A DNA stretch of 64,000 bases from VAZQ01 sp963817015 (GCA_963817015.1 CAWFMV010000007.1:1488001-1552000); one strand, 5' to 3'. Shown: positions 20,106 to 30,013, counted from the stretch's first letter. The notes: a model not told the origin generated them from the letters alone. Numbers and translations: made by a program.

Positions 20106-21977
20106 CACACCCTCCGCTTGCGGACGTCGGCGAGCGAATAGGTCGGGTGATACGTCGACGCCGCCCCGATGCCGTCGCGATAGGTGTCGATGTCGAGCAG
20201 ATAAGGCCGCCCGTCCGCAACCGCCTTTTGGGCGCGCGCGATTGCGCCTTTGAGCTGCGATGCTTCCTTGACGGTCTCGGCCTCGACCCCGAAGGCCGCC
20301 GAGGCCTTGGCGTAGTCGACGTCCGGATCGCCGAGATAGCAGGTCATGTCGCGGCCGGTCTGGAACTGCCGTCCGCCATAGTGCCAGATGCGGTTGCGCT
20401 CGTTGTTGTAGCTCTTGTTGTTGAGCACGATGTTCATGATCGGCGCTCGGTAGCGCGCCTGCGTCCACAGCGGCTGCGCGCCGCTGAACAGGAAGCTGCC
20501 GTCGCCGACGACCCCGACCACCGGCTGGTTCGGGCGCGCGAGCTTCACCCCCATGGCTGCCGCCATGCCCCAGCCGAGCACGTTGGGGCCGGTGCCGAAA
20601 TATTGCTTGCCGTCGCCGCCAAATGACATGGCGGTTTCCATGGTGCGGCCGGAGTCGATGTCGCCCACGAAGCAGGTGTCCTTGTCGAGCGCGGCTTCGA
20701 GCTCGAGCCCGATGCGCTCGAGGCTCACCGGCGAGCGGTCGGCGTTCTCCTTGACGATCTGCCGGCGGAACTCGCGCATCTCCTTGGTGTAGGCGGCGGT
20801 GCGGGCATGACGCTCGGCCGCGATCTCCTTGATCTTTGCTTCGGGAGCGATGCTGCGAACCGCCTCGATGATGTCGGCAATCGCGAGCCGCAGATCGGCG
20901 ACCATGCCGAGGTCCACAGGCGCGCTGCGGGCAAGGCTCGCGGGATCGCTCCGGATCGAGATCAGCCGCGTGCCCGGAGAGGCGCGCTCGCCGAACTTGT
21001 TGCCGAGGTTCAGCAGCAGATCGGGCTTGCCCGGATAGCGCATGTCGCGCAAGCAGCGGCCCGACGTAGAGCGGATGCTGGGTCGGGAACGGCCGCGACC
21101 AGTAGCCGAGCGAAAGCGATTGGCCGGAGACTGGCAGGCCGAGCAATTCGGCAAGCTTGAGCAGCTCCTTCTCGGCGCGGCACCAGGCGATCTCGTCGCC
21201 AACGCTCACGAGCGGATTGCGCGCTTCGATGAGAGCGCGGGCGGTTTTTTCGACGTCGTCCTTGTCGGGACGGATGCGCATCGGCACGTCGAACTTGGCC
21301 TGGTCCCAGACCGCGGCCTTGGCCTGTCCGCGCAGCACGTTGGTCGGCAGCGACAGAAACACCGGGCCGCAGGGCGTGGTGGAGGCGAACTTCAGGCCGC
21401 GCCGGGTGGTCTCGGGAATCCCCTCCGTTGTCTTTGCGGACCAGTGCCACTTGGTGATCGGCTGCGTCATCACCTCGCCGTGGTCCGTCTCCTGCGTCAG
21501 GTCGCGCCCGAGCTGGTCCTGCTCGACGGAAGCGACCGCGACCAGGATCGGGATCTGGTCCTTCCAGCTGTTGACCATCTGGGTCATCGCGTTCGGCAGG
21601 CCGATATTGGCGACGATGACGACGCCGGTCTTGCCGGAGGCGCGCGCATAGCCGTCCGCCATCGCGACCACGGCGCCTTCCTGGACACCCTTGATCAGCT
21701 GGATCGAGGGCTCGTCGACGAGCGCGTCAAAGATCGGGAAGTCGCCAGTCGAAGGATTGAAGAAGATGAATTCGACGCCGGCCGACTTGAGCTGCTGCAC
21801 GAACAGCGCGCCGCCGGTGCCTTGCACCTCGCGCATCGCGGACGCCGGCGCTGCGGCCGAAAGCGACTGCGCCATCGCTTTGACGGCAACCGAGCTCATC
21901 CCAAGCGCGGAGAGGCCGGTCATGAGCTTGCGTCGCGAAATGCCGTTGTCCAGATATTGCTTGATCAGGTCCTTCAT
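20105..21977 (-). CDS. Tat-exported thiamine-diphosphate enzyme (acetolactate synthase/benzoylformate decarboxylase superfamily)
   Basis: This is a three-domain ThDP enzyme of about 623 residues. The N-terminal pyrimidine domain has the activating Glu in GVQEGAVVAMADGYARASGK. The C-terminal domain has the ThDP/Mg motif starting GVVGDGSFLFSG and ending IVLNNKSYNNERN. Unusually for this superfamily, the first 37 residues are a Tat signal (ISRRKLMTGLSALGMSSVAV, then AMA), so the folded, cofactor-loaded enzyme should be exported. The start is ATG 21977 after GGGGAGG. One extra base near 21050 breaks the frame. The stop overlaps the start of a dihaem cytochrome c gene. Reaction and substrate are not shown; periplasmic oxidative decarboxylation is my guess. 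Confidence 0.82.
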
Positions 21978-22087
21978 CAAATCATCCTCCCCAAGGCGGC
22001 TTTTGCGGCGTTTGTCCGTTTGACCAGACAGCCAGCGTATCACCGTCCCTCCGCCAGCAAAAGCCGACAAAGGCCGGCGGACGATGC

Positions 22088-22782
22088 TCAGATCGCGCTC
22101 GCCGCGATGTTGACGGTCAGCGCGAGCAGCGCGGCGTTGAAGATGAACGAGATGACGCTGTGGCCGAACACGGTGCGGCGGATCGGCTTGCAGCTCACGG
22201 TCACGTCCGACACCTGCGCGCACATGCCGATCACGAACGAGAAATACATGAAATCCCAATAGTCGGGCTCGGGCTCGTCGCCGGGAAATTGCATGCCGCC
22301 GCCCTTGCCGTCATTCTCGTCGTAAAATTCGTGCGCGTAGTGCAGCGCGAAGATCGTGTGCGTGAACGCCCACGACAGCAGGATCGTGATGGTGGCGAGG
22401 AAGAGGTCGGCGGCGCTGCGCGTGCCGCCGTGCGAGGTGCCGAGCAGCGCGATGATGGCGACGCAGGCTCGCCAGCGCGGCGACCGCGGTGAGGATCAGG
22501 ATGGTGAACTGGCCCTCGTCCTGCAGCCGCGCCTGCCGGCGCATGTGGTGCACGTCGGCTTTCGACATCAGGCGGAAGGCAAGCACGAGGTAGAGCCCGA
22601 CGCAGACGTCCCAGCCGATGAGCAGGCGAGGACGCGAGCCGCCATCGCGCCAGGACCGCGAACACGAAGGCGACCACGATGCCGATCGCGACCGCGATGA
22701 ACAGGCGCGGGCGCGCCTTGACGATGCGGATCGAGCTTCGGCAGACGGCGTTGGACGCCGGACGCTCGGTGTTCGTGGTCAT
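22088..22782 (-). CDS. DUF1345 membrane protein (frame-broken)
   Basis: This is an integral membrane protein of about 230 residues with around five hydrophobic segments. The closing block YWDFMYFSFVIGMCAQVSDV is diagnostic of DUF1345. After the N-terminal RPRLFIAVAIGIVVAFVFAV helix comes the segment WDVCVGLYLVLAFRLM, then the Tat-unrelated cytosolic loop ADVHHMRRQARLQDEG. Two extra bases (near 22628 and 22468) break the frame. It lies between the TPP-enzyme and binding-protein genes on the same strand but with gaps of about 50-110 bases. The family has no established function that I know. Confidence 0.8.
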
Positions 22783-22833
22783 CGATCCATCCGTGTTGAT
22801 TAATCGGACGCGCCGTTCGAACGGATCATCGAT

Positions 22834-23904
22834 CTAGCGGACCGTGAACGTCTCGCTGGAACAGCCTCGTCCACTTGTCGCCCTCGTCGAGGAAGCGCGG
22901 CAGGTCGACGAAGATCAAGTCCGTCGGGCGCAGCCTTGACCTTCGGATTGGTCGGCACGGCTTCGCGCTCGGCCAGGATCTTCTGGCCGTCGGTCAGGAT
23001 GAAGTCCTGGAACAGCAGCGCCGCATGCGGATGCGGCGCGCGCCTGAACATGCCGACGCCGGTCGGGAACGCCGACCACCGGCGGCAGGTAGACGATCTC
23101 GACCGGCGCGCCCTCGTTCTTGAGCTGCTCGACGCGATAGCTGTAGGCGGTGAGCGCGAGCGGCACCTCGCCGGTCGGCACGAGGTTGGCCAGCAGCGTG
23201 TGGCCCTTGCGGATCGACATGCCGTTGCGCGGCGACGATGTCCGGAACAGCTTGAGGCCCTTCTGCCTCGCCCATGTGAGCCGACGACCGACATGAACCA
23301 GTTGGCGTCCTCGGCCTCGATCGCCGAGCTTGCCCTTGAAGCGCGGATTGAGCAGGTCCTCGTAGGTCTTCGGCGCGTCGGCCGGCTTGATGATGTTGGT
23401 GTTGTAGGCGCCGGCGAAGACGCGAGAGCCGCGTCGCGATCCACTGGCCGTGCGCGAAGCGTCGCCTGCGGGATCAGCTCCGCGGAGACCGGCGTCGCGA
23501 TCTTCTGCAGCAGCTGCTCGCGCACCATCGCTTCCATGTCGGGGCCGGCGGTCTCGGCGAGTCGACGTCGTAGCGGCCGGCGGCATATTCGCGCGTGACG
23601 CGGTTGCGGATGTCCTCCGAGCTGCCGCGCCAGTGCTGCGCCTTGATGCCGTATTTGGCCTGGAACGCGTTGATCAGCGCGCCCATGTCGGCGACCGTCA
23701 TCGACGAATAGATCGTGAGCGCGTTTTCCTTCTTGGCGCCGTCGATCAGCCGCTGGGTGCGGTCGGGGCCGGCATAGGCGGCGAGCTCGGCGAGCGCTGT
23801 GCGCCTGCGCGGCGAACCGACGTGCAGGAGCGAGCGCCAGCGGCAAGGCAAGCGCGGCCAGACGCGATGCATCCGCATCCGTCCGCCGATCGGTGCAGTT
23901 CCAT
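22834..23904 (-). CDS. ABC-transporter periplasmic substrate-binding protein, Fe(III)/organic-anion type (frame-broken)
   Basis: This extracellular solute-binding protein (family 1/6, FbpA-like) is about 350 residues. It has TQRLIDGAKKENALTIYSSM, INAFQAKYGIKAQHWRGSSE, NTNIIKPADAPKTYEDLLNP and GVGMFRRAPHPHAALLFQDF. A corrected frame at the N-terminus shows a signal peptide (SRLAALALPLALAPARRFAAQA). At least six frame breaks occur. The likely end is TAG 22834-22836, giving ETFTVR. The start (ATG 23904 or 23913) is uncertain. No permease or ATPase gene is adjacent, so it is an orphan or uses a distant transporter. The ligand cannot be told. Confidence 0.75.
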
Positions 23905-23959
23905 GCAGTCCATCCCGATATCGGCCTGCGGGAGTCGCGCCTGCGTTGCGTTCGCCGCC

Positions 23960-25081
23960 TCAGGCTTTCTGCGGCGGCAGGTTCGGCAGCTCGGCCTCGT
24001 AGACCGCGTCCATGCGCGGCGTGAGGCCGTGCTTGGCGAGCGCATCGGCGAACATCTGGCGCACCAGCGGCTTCTCGTCGGCGTAGTCGATCTGGTTGCC
24101 GCCGAGCCGGCGGCTGATCCACGACAGCGGCACGCCCTGGCTGTTGCGCGGCGAGGAATGCTTGAAGGCGAGATAGCGCGCCGGCGTCGGCCCGGAATTG
24201 AAATGCTGGTGGAACCAGGCATTGGGCGGCACGATCAGCGTGCCGTATTTCCAGTCGTAGCGCTTGGGCTCCTCGCCTTCCGGCCACATCAGCGAATAGC
24301 CCTCGCCGGTGAGCACGATCACGTGCGCGCCCGGGCCATGCGCGTGCGCCTTCTTGTAGGTGCCGACCGGGAACTGCGAGATGTGGCTCGCGATCGAGCC
24401 CTTGGCCATGTTGAAGCGGATGTGGCCGCCGCCGGCGCCGCGCTCCTTGGCGGTGATCAGCGGCAGGTTGATGGCGTCGGCCACGAAATTGGTCGTGCAG
24501 CAGGAAGCCGTTCTGCTCGCCCTTGGCGCTGAAATAGTCGGGCTCGCCGGAGAAGCGGTTCTTGAAGTCGTAGTTGAAGTTGAAGACGAAATCGGCGTCC
24601 TCGTAGAGATTGATCACCGAGGGGAAATTGGTCACCGCCGACGAAGCGCACGACCTCCTGGCCGGAGCCGTTGAAATGCTGGTACCAGCAGTTGAGCGGA
24701 ATGGCGAAGATCGAGCCCGCCTTCCATTCGAAGGTGACGCGCGCGCCGGCATTGTTCCAGACCGTGGTCGAGCCGCGGCCGGCGAGGATCATGATCATCT
24801 CCTCGTACAGATGATGCTGCGGCTCGAGCTTCTTGCCGGGCGCGATCTCGCAGACGTAGCAGTCGTTGGAGGTGCGCGAGGCCTCGTGGTTGATGAACAC
24901 GCCCTTGGCGCCTTCGCCGCGGCGCGCCCACGGCTTGAGCTCGACGGTGCAGCAGATCGGGAACGTATTGCGCGCTGATGATGTCGAGGCCTTCGCCGCG
25001 CACGAACCGCAGATAGGGCGTGTCCTTCTCGGTCTTGAACTTGTTCGCCATCTCCTCGGAAACGAGCACGTCCTTGGCCAC
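23960..25081 (-). CDS. Bicupin protein, gentisate/aromatic dioxygenase-like (frame-broken)
   Basis: This 372-codon protein has two cupin barrels. The first has LEPQHHLYEEMIMILAGRGS (metal-type HH...E) and TFEWKAGSIFAIPLNCWYQH. The second has KKAHAHGPGAHVIVLTGEGY and GTLIVPPNAWFHQHFNSG. The histidines needed to bind one metal per barrel are present. The layout recalls gentisate or 1-hydroxy-2-naphthoate dioxygenases, although ring-cleavage activity cannot be claimed. The start is GTG 25081 after GGGAGG. Three extra bases (near 24968, 24643 and 24495) break the frame. It lies about 55 bases upstream of the binding-protein gene, perhaps one transcript that takes up and processes an organic acid. 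Confidence 0.72.
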
Positions 25082-25199
25082 GCTTTAACCTCCCTGTTCC
25101 CGCTCCAGCCCGGATGCGGCCGAAAACACGCTTCAGATGTAGCAGCGAGCGGCGTCTTGCCGCAATGCTGTCGCGGGGCGCGTTTAGGTTGTCGCCGCG

Positions 25200-25927
25200 A
25201 TGGTTGTCGTCGACGATGAGCGCAGCGATACAGCCGCAGCCCCGCCGTCACCCTTGTGGCGCCTGGTGCGGATAGTGGTCATAGCGTTGGCGCTGGTGCT
25301 GCTGTTGCCCTATCTGCTCGTGCCGCTCTATCGGGTCGTCGATCCGGTCTCGACCCTGATGCGTGTGGCGCTGGGTGACCGGCGCGCGGGTGGTGCGCAT
25401 CGATGGTTCCAATCGAGCGGATCGCGCCGGTCCTGCCGGCGACCGTCGATCGCCGCGGAGGACGCGCGCTTCTGCACCCATCACGGCGTCGACTGGCAGG
25501 AGATTCGCGAAGCCCTCGAGGAAGCCGACGACCTCAGCGAGGCGCGCGGCGGCTCGACCATCACCCAGCAGACTCGCCAAGAACCTGTTCCTCTGGGGTG
25601 GGCGCAGCTTCGTGCGCAAGGCACTTGAGCTGCCACTCGCGCTTTGGATCGACCTGGTGCTGCCGAAGCGGCGCATCCTGGAGATCTATCTCAATATCGC
25701 CGAATGGGGCCCGAACGGGCGAGTTCGGCGCCGAGGCGGGTGCGCGCTATGCCTTCGGCAAGTCGGCGCGCGACCTGAGCGCGCGCGAGGCCGCGCTGCT
25801 GGCCGCGATCCTGCCCAATCCGCACCGGCGCAGCGCGCGGATTCCCGGACCGGCCGTGCGCCGGCTGGCCGGCGTTCTCGAAGCCCGCGCCCGCAGTGCC
25901 GATGTTTCGTGTCTGCGCGCTCGGTAA
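25200..25927 (+). CDS. mtgA: Monofunctional peptidoglycan transglycosylase (frame-broken)
   Basis: MtgA polymerises lipid II into glycan strands at the inner membrane. After a membrane anchor (VRIVVIALALVLLLPYLLVP) comes the GT51 domain: the catalytic Glu in AAEDARFCTHHGVD, GGSTITQQ with LAKNLFLW, RKALELPLALWIDLVLPKRRI, and LEIYLNIAEWG. It is about 240 codons, normal for MtgA. Breaks lie near 25375, 25410, 25445, 25570 and 25720. It precedes rpmF, as in many Hyphomicrobiales genomes. It is divergent from the bicupin gene. Confidence 0.9.
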
Positions 25928-26139
25928 GGCGAGAGGAAATGCGGTGGGGCAACGTGAAATCGAAAAAGCGGCACTAAAATCATGGGCTTGCGGGTGCTCT
26001 TGGCGTCCCGATCGTGGGGCAGGGTGCTTCGATCGATCACTAGCCTTCAAAGGCTGGGCACTAGCGCTTCCCGCGCCGATCCTCTATAAGCGCGGCCTTC
26101 GAAACACTTGCGTTGGCCCTGCTACTAAGGAGTGCTTCC

Positions 26140-26325
26140 ATGGCCGTCCCCAAAAGAAAAACCTCGCCGTCGAGACGCGGGATGCGCCGGTCTGCCGATG
26201 CGCTCAAGCGGCCGACCTATGTCGAGGACAAGGATTCAGGCGAGCTGCGCCGGCCGCACCACATCGATCTGAAGACCGGCATGTACAGGGGCCGGCAGGT
26301 GCTTAAATCCAAAGCGGAGGCATAA
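26140..26325 (+). CDS. rpmF: Ribosomal protein L32
   Basis: This 61-residue 50S subunit protein starts MAVPKRKTSPSRRGMRRS, the standard L32 opening. It ends with the alphaproteobacterial form (RRPHHIDLKTGMYRGRQVL) without the zinc-binding cysteines, which is normal in this group. The start is fixed by AAGGAG 7 bases before ATG 26140. The gene is intact although both its neighbours are frame-broken. The upstream region has a TATAAG at about 26091 that may be part of its promoter. Confidence 0.95.
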   Translation: MAVPKRKTSPSRRGMRRSADALKRPTYVEDKDSGELRRPHHIDLKTGMYRGRQVLKSKAEA

Positions 26326-26379
26326 TTTCGTCGGCAAGATGAGATCAGCTTGATTTATCCATAGTGGGGGAGCCGTCAT

Positions 26380-26827
26380 ATGCCACAGGCTGCACGCAAG
26401 TCGAGTGCTCTGATGTACGTGTTTGCCTTCCCCATGCTGATCGTGCCGTTCGCGATCTACAATATGATCGCCTACCTCATGAACATGGACTTCCACCAGA
26501 CCGTGTTCAGTGTGCCGCTCATTTCCGGCCACATGATGCAGGTCAGCACGGGCGACATTCTGGTCCTGCTTGGGGTCATTCTGCTCTACGTTGAGATTCT
26601 CAAGTCCACTCGCTTCTCGACCAAGGCGATCGTGGATCACGTCCTGTCGATCATCCTGTTCATCGCCATGATGGTGGAATTCATCGTGGCGGAGAAGGCG
26701 GCGACCTCGACCTTCCTGATCCTGACCGCCCTGAGCTTTGTCGACGTGGTCGGTGGCTTCACCATCACGATCAGGACCGCTCAGCGCGACGTCACCTTCG
26801 AGGGCGGAAGGCCGAACGGCCAGCTGA
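26380..26827 (+). CDS. Conserved membrane protein of unknown function
   Basis: The protein is about 148 residues with four hydrophobic helices (YVFAFPMLIVPFAIYNMIAY, ILVLLGVILLYVEIL, VLSIILFIAMMVEFIVA, FLILTALSFVDVVGGFTI). It ends in a short cytoplasmic tail (TIRTAQRDVTFEGG). As printed the frame runs on to 26997. One extra A near 26808 would restore a stop at TGA 26825-26827, inside a terminator hairpin, so I take that as the true end. Proteins of this kind are common as hypotheticals in Hyphomicrobiales next to rpmF and the PHB genes. The role is unknown. Confidence 0.7.
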
Positions 26828-26845
26828 GATCCGGCCGTTCTTTCT
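26814..26845 (+). terminator. Rho-independent terminator
   Basis: GAACGGCC (26814-26821) pairs with GGCCGTTC (26833-26840), followed by TTTCT. The hairpin spans the inferred stop of the membrane protein gene and the inferred end of the convergent minus-strand gene, so it may serve both directions, with a better T-run on the plus strand. Confidence 0.7.
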
Positions 26846-27150
26846 ACACTGACCAATCCCAGGTTTTGAGCTGGAACGCTCGCGCTGACCGCGCTGGTGT
26901 AGTGGGCGATCGCGTCTGCTGGCTCGGCGCGGCCGCGCGCCCGCGTCTGCGGCGCATGTTGGGCGGTGGCGATGAGTTGCGCCAGGAAGGCGGGTGACGG
27001 CCGCGCGGAGTGGCGGTGGCTGCCCTCTCGCGCAGGCGCGACCGGGACGAGCTCGTGCCCGCTCACCTCGGGCTGCTGGTTAGGCTTCTGTGCCGGTGCG
27101 GTACGCCCCTCGCGGACGGGACCCAGGGCGGAAACCTTGCTGATGTCCAT
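26844..27150 (-). CDS. Small hypothetical protein of the Bradyrhizobium type
   Basis: This is a polar protein of about 101 residues starting MDISKVSALGPVREGRTAPA. Its core, PAFLAQLIATAQHAPQTRAR followed by GRAEPADAIAHY, resembles a small family I know as hypothetical proteins in Bradyrhizobium and relatives (AFLAQLIAT...PQTR.RRRA.P..A...Y). As printed the frame continues antisense through the neighbouring gene. One extra base near 26870 would give TAG at 26844-26846 and a whole number of codons. It is convergent with the membrane protein gene, with a terminator between. Function unknown. Confidence 0.6.
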
Positions 27151-27345
27151 ATCGACGCCTTACGTGTCCCGGAACGGGACACCGAGGTCCCGCACACGCT
27201 CCGCGTCGCAAGGGCTGTGCCGTCCGCGCATCACGCTGCTGCCAAATGCTGATCAAGCCCCAATGGTGTGATTTTCCATTAATTTAGGGATTTCCGATAG
27301 GTTGATCGGAAGGTCGCTGCGGCGCTTTCCCGCCATCGCCGCGAC

Positions 27346-29139
27346 ATGGCCTCCTGCGGAGTTATCGTGGCCACTTCGGATCAGACCGACGGCGTGCGCC
27401 CTTATGTCGACGGGCAGGAACCCTGCGTGGTTGGCGAGCCGTCCGCGCCGGTCGCTATCGCCATCGATCATGGCGCTATCATCACCTCCGTCGGTGAGGC
27501 GGCCTACGAATGGCGGCTCGATACTGACGCGATCGTCTGGGGCGCCAATGTCGGCGAGGTGCTGCCGTTCGGTGACCTGGACGCAATCGCCACGGGGCGA
27601 GGCTTTGCGCAATGCGTCGAGCCGAACAGCGGACGCTCGCGCGCCGACGCAGTGAGCCACGCGAATGCGGTCGATCAGGGACGTGGCGTCCCCTATGAGC
27701 TGCAATATGCCCTGCGGCTGCCGAATGCATCCGGGCTGTCATGGGTCGAGGACATCGGCCGCTGGTTTGCCGGCGCCGATGGACGCCCGCTGCGGGCGCA
27801 CGGTGTGCTGCGGGTCATCAACGAGCGCCATGAGCGCGAGGAGCGGCTCGCCTATCTCTCGCACTTCGATGCGCTGACCGGAGAGATCAATCGCTGGCAT
27901 CTGACCGAGCTGCTCGAGGCGAGCATCGCGGAAGCCACCAAACTGCGCTCATCCTGCGGCTTTCTGCTGGCCGCGATCGACAATCTCGGCAGCATCAACC
28001 GCGCCTACGGTTATGACATCGCCGACGAGGTGATCACGGCGGTCGCCAAGCGCATTCATACGCAGCTGCGCGCCAAGGATCATCTCGGCCGCTACTCGGG
28101 CAACAAGTTCGGGCTGATCCTGAACAATTGCACCATCGAGGACATGCGGGTCGCCGCCGAGCGCGTGCTCGCCACGACGCGCGATCAGGTTGTGAGCACG
28201 AGCGCGGGGCCGGTCGCAGTCACCGTCACGGTCGGCGGCATCACGGCGCCGCGCCACGGCCGCACCGTGCGCGAGGTCCTCAGTCGCGCGCAGGAAGCGC
28301 TCGATGTCGCGAAGGCGAGGCGGCGCGGCTCGTTTGCGGTCTACCGGCCCAATCCCGAGCGGGAGGCGCAACGCAAGGAGAACGTGCGCGCGACCGACGC
28401 CATCATCAGCGCGCTCAACGACCGGCGCGTCTTTCTCGCCTACGAGCCGGTCGTGGCCGTCAATTCACGGCAGATCGCCTTTTTCGAATGTCTCATGCGC
28501 GTGCAGTGCACCGACGGCTCGATGCTGCCCGTCAATGACGTGGTGCCGCTCGCCGAGCGGCTCGGCCTGGTGCGGCTGCTCGATCATCGGGTGCTGGAGC
28601 TTGTTCTGGCTGAGTTGATCGCGGCGCCGGAGCTGAAGGCGAGCCTCAACGTGTCGGCGCCCTCTGCCGTCGATCCCGACTGGTGGTCGGCGCTCGATGC
28701 CATGCTGAACGCGCACAAGGGCCTGGGCGAGCGGCTTACGCTCGAGATCACCGAGACCGCCGCCATTCACGATGTCGACGAGATGCGCAGCTTCGTGGCG
28801 CGCGCGAAGGACCTTGGCTGTAGCATTGCGATCGATGATTTCGGCGCCGGCCATACGTCGTTCCGCAACCTGCGCAAGCTCGGCGTCGACATGGTCAAGA
28901 TCGACGGCGCCTTTGTGCAGAACCTGACGCGCTCGGAGGATGACCGCGTCTTCGTGCATACGTTGATCGACCTCGCGCGCCGGCTTGGCCTCAAGACCGT
29001 GGCGGAATGGGTGCAGGATGAAGCGGCCGCCGCGATCCTGGCCGGCTGGGGCTGCGACTATCTGCAGGGCGCTCTGGTGGGGCTTGCTTCGGCCGAGCGG
29101 CCGTGGCGGAAAACGCAAATCCTTGCAGCGGCGAGCTGA
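27346..29139 (+). CDS. Degenerate GGDEF-EAL protein (likely cyclic-di-GMP phosphodiesterase)
   Basis: This is a 597-residue signalling protein. Residues about 30-165 look like a PAS-type sensor. Residues about 170-335 are a GGDEF domain whose active site is lost (RYSGNKFGLIL where GGDEF should be). Residues about 345-590 are an EAL domain in which EAL reads ECL (FFECLMR), but most catalytic residues remain: Asn in NVSAPSA, LEITETA, AIDDFGAGHTSF, MVKIDG and GCDYLQGALVG. It probably breaks down c-di-GMP or senses it, but does not make it. The gene is intact, with no membrane segment, so it is cytoplasmic. It is convergent with phaR. Confidence 0.85.
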   Translation: MASCGVIVATSDQTDGVRPYVDGQEPCVVGEPSAPVAIAIDHGAIITSVGEAAYEWRLDTDAIVWGANVGEVLPFGDLDAIATGRGFAQCVEPNSGRSRADAVSHANAVDQGRGVPYELQYALRLPNASGLSWVEDIGRWFAGADGRPLRAHGVLRVINERHEREERLAYLSHFDALTGEINRWHLTELLEASIAEATKLRSSCGFLLAAIDNLGSINRAYGYDIADEVITAVAKRIHTQLRAKDHLGRYSGNKFGLILNNCTIEDMRVAAERVLATTRDQVVSTSAGPVAVTVTVGGITAPRHGRTVREVLSRAQEALDVAKARRRGSFAVYRPNPEREAQRKENVRATDAIISALNDRRVFLAYEPVVAVNSRQIAFFECLMRVQCTDGSMLPVNDVVPLAERLGLVRLLDHRVLELVLAELIAAPELKASLNVSAPSAVDPDWWSALDAMLNAHKGLGERLTLEITETAAIHDVDEMRSFVARAKDLGCSIAIDDFGAGHTSFRNLRKLGVDMVKIDGAFVQNLTRSEDDRVFVHTLIDLARRLGLKTVAEWVQDEAAAAILAGWGCDYLQGALVGLASAERPWRKTQILAAAS

Positions 29140-29212
29140 GGCACCTCCGATCACGGCACTCAAGAGTCAGATAGCGCAGATTCCCGTCAGTGATGCACCG
29201 GTGGTCTCTCTC

Positions 29213-29368
29213 GGCCTCATGGTGAGGAGCCGCGCTTTGAGTTCACCAGATTCCATAGCCTCGTGCGCGGCGTCTCGAACCATGTGGCCGCCCCATCCTT
29301 CGAGACGGGCGCCACGCTACGTTTGTGCATGCCGAAAGCAACGCGCTGGCGCCCTCCTCAGGATGAGG
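29213..29368. repeat. Nested palindromic intergenic repeat (Bradyrhizobium type)
   Basis: The outer arms GCCTCATGGTGAGGAGC (29212-29230) and GCGCCCTCCTCAGGATGAGG (29349-29368) are inverted copies. The inner arms GCGTCTCGAACCATG (29270-29284) and CATCCTTCGAGACGGGC (29294-29310) are likewise inverted copies. Elements with 'CCTGAGGAGC...GTCTCGAAGGATG' are abundant between genes in Bradyrhizobium and Rhodopseudomonas. It fills the gap between the convergent GGDEF-EAL and phaR genes. A partial copy of the CCTGAGGAGC arm appears near 1218 and 63014. Confidence 0.65.
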
Positions 29369-29416
29369 CGGATAAATCTTCGGCGCCTGCCACCCTGATT
29401 TCCAGTGAAGTCCGCT

Positions 29417-30013
29417 TTAGCTTCGTTCTTTCTGACTGAGCCGGTCGAGCCGCTTCTGCATCTCTTCCATCTGGCGCTTGAGATCATCGATCTCATCGCC
29501 ACCGCTGCCGCCGCCAGTGGCCTGAGCAGACTTGTCCGCCTCGGTGCCGGCTTGCCCACCGCGCCGGCCGAACGGCGCGAACATCGCGAACGCGCGCTCG
29601 AACATTTCCATGTTCCGCCGCGCCTGCTCCTCGAGCGCGCCAAATGGCGTGCCGCCAAAGGCCTGGGCCATCTGCTGGCGGAACTTCTCCTGCTCGCGGG
29701 TGAGCGATTCGATCGACACCTCGAGATAGCGCGGCACCAGCATCTGCATGGAATCGCCATAGAAGCGGATGAGCTGGCGCAGAAAGTTGATCGGCAGCAG
29801 GTTCTGCCCTTCCTTGTTCTCCTGCTCGAAGATGATCTGGGCGAGCACCGAGCGGGTGATGTCCTCGCCGGACTTGGCGTCGAAGACGACGAAATCGTTG
29901 CCGGCCTTGACCATGGAGGCGAGGTCCTCAAGGGTCACGTAGGTGCTGGTGCCGGTGTTGTAGAGCCGGCGGTTGGCATATTTCTTGATAGTGACGGGTT
30001 CTTCTTTAGCCAT
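29417..30013 (-). CDS. phaR: Polyhydroxyalkanoate synthesis repressor PhaR
   Basis: PhaR binds PHB granules and DNA and represses phasin and PHB genes. The N-terminal DNA-binding part has VTIKKYANRRLYNTGTSTYV and AKSGEDITRSVLAQIIFEQE. The middle block SMQMLVPRYLEVSIESLTRE is also standard. The C-terminus ends in a coiled-coil-like stretch (DDLKRQMEEMQKRLDRLSQK) after a Gly-rich linker. It is 198 residues and intact. The start is ATG 30013, with only a weak Shine-Dalgarno. It is divergent from phaAB 557 bases away, and the gap holds a decayed copy of its own 5' end plus two repeat arrays. Confidence 0.93.
   Translation of the reverse strand: MAKEEPVTIKKYANRRLYNTGTSTYVTLEDLASMVKAGNDFVVFDAKSGEDITRSVLAQIIFEQENKEGQNLLPINFLRQLIRFYGDSMQMLVPRYLEVSIESLTREQEKFRQQMAQAFGGTPFGALEEQARRNMEMFERAFAMFAPFGRRGGQAGTEADKSAQATGGGSGGDEIDDLKRQMEEMQKRLDRLSQKERS

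Noticed and set aside
19599..22259. One 886-codon minus-strand frame joining the TPP enzyme and the cytochrome c
   Set aside because: The two genes happen to share a frame. The middle of the long frame is nonsense after position 21050, where one extra base moves the true TPP frame; the real enzyme stops at TGA 20105-20107.
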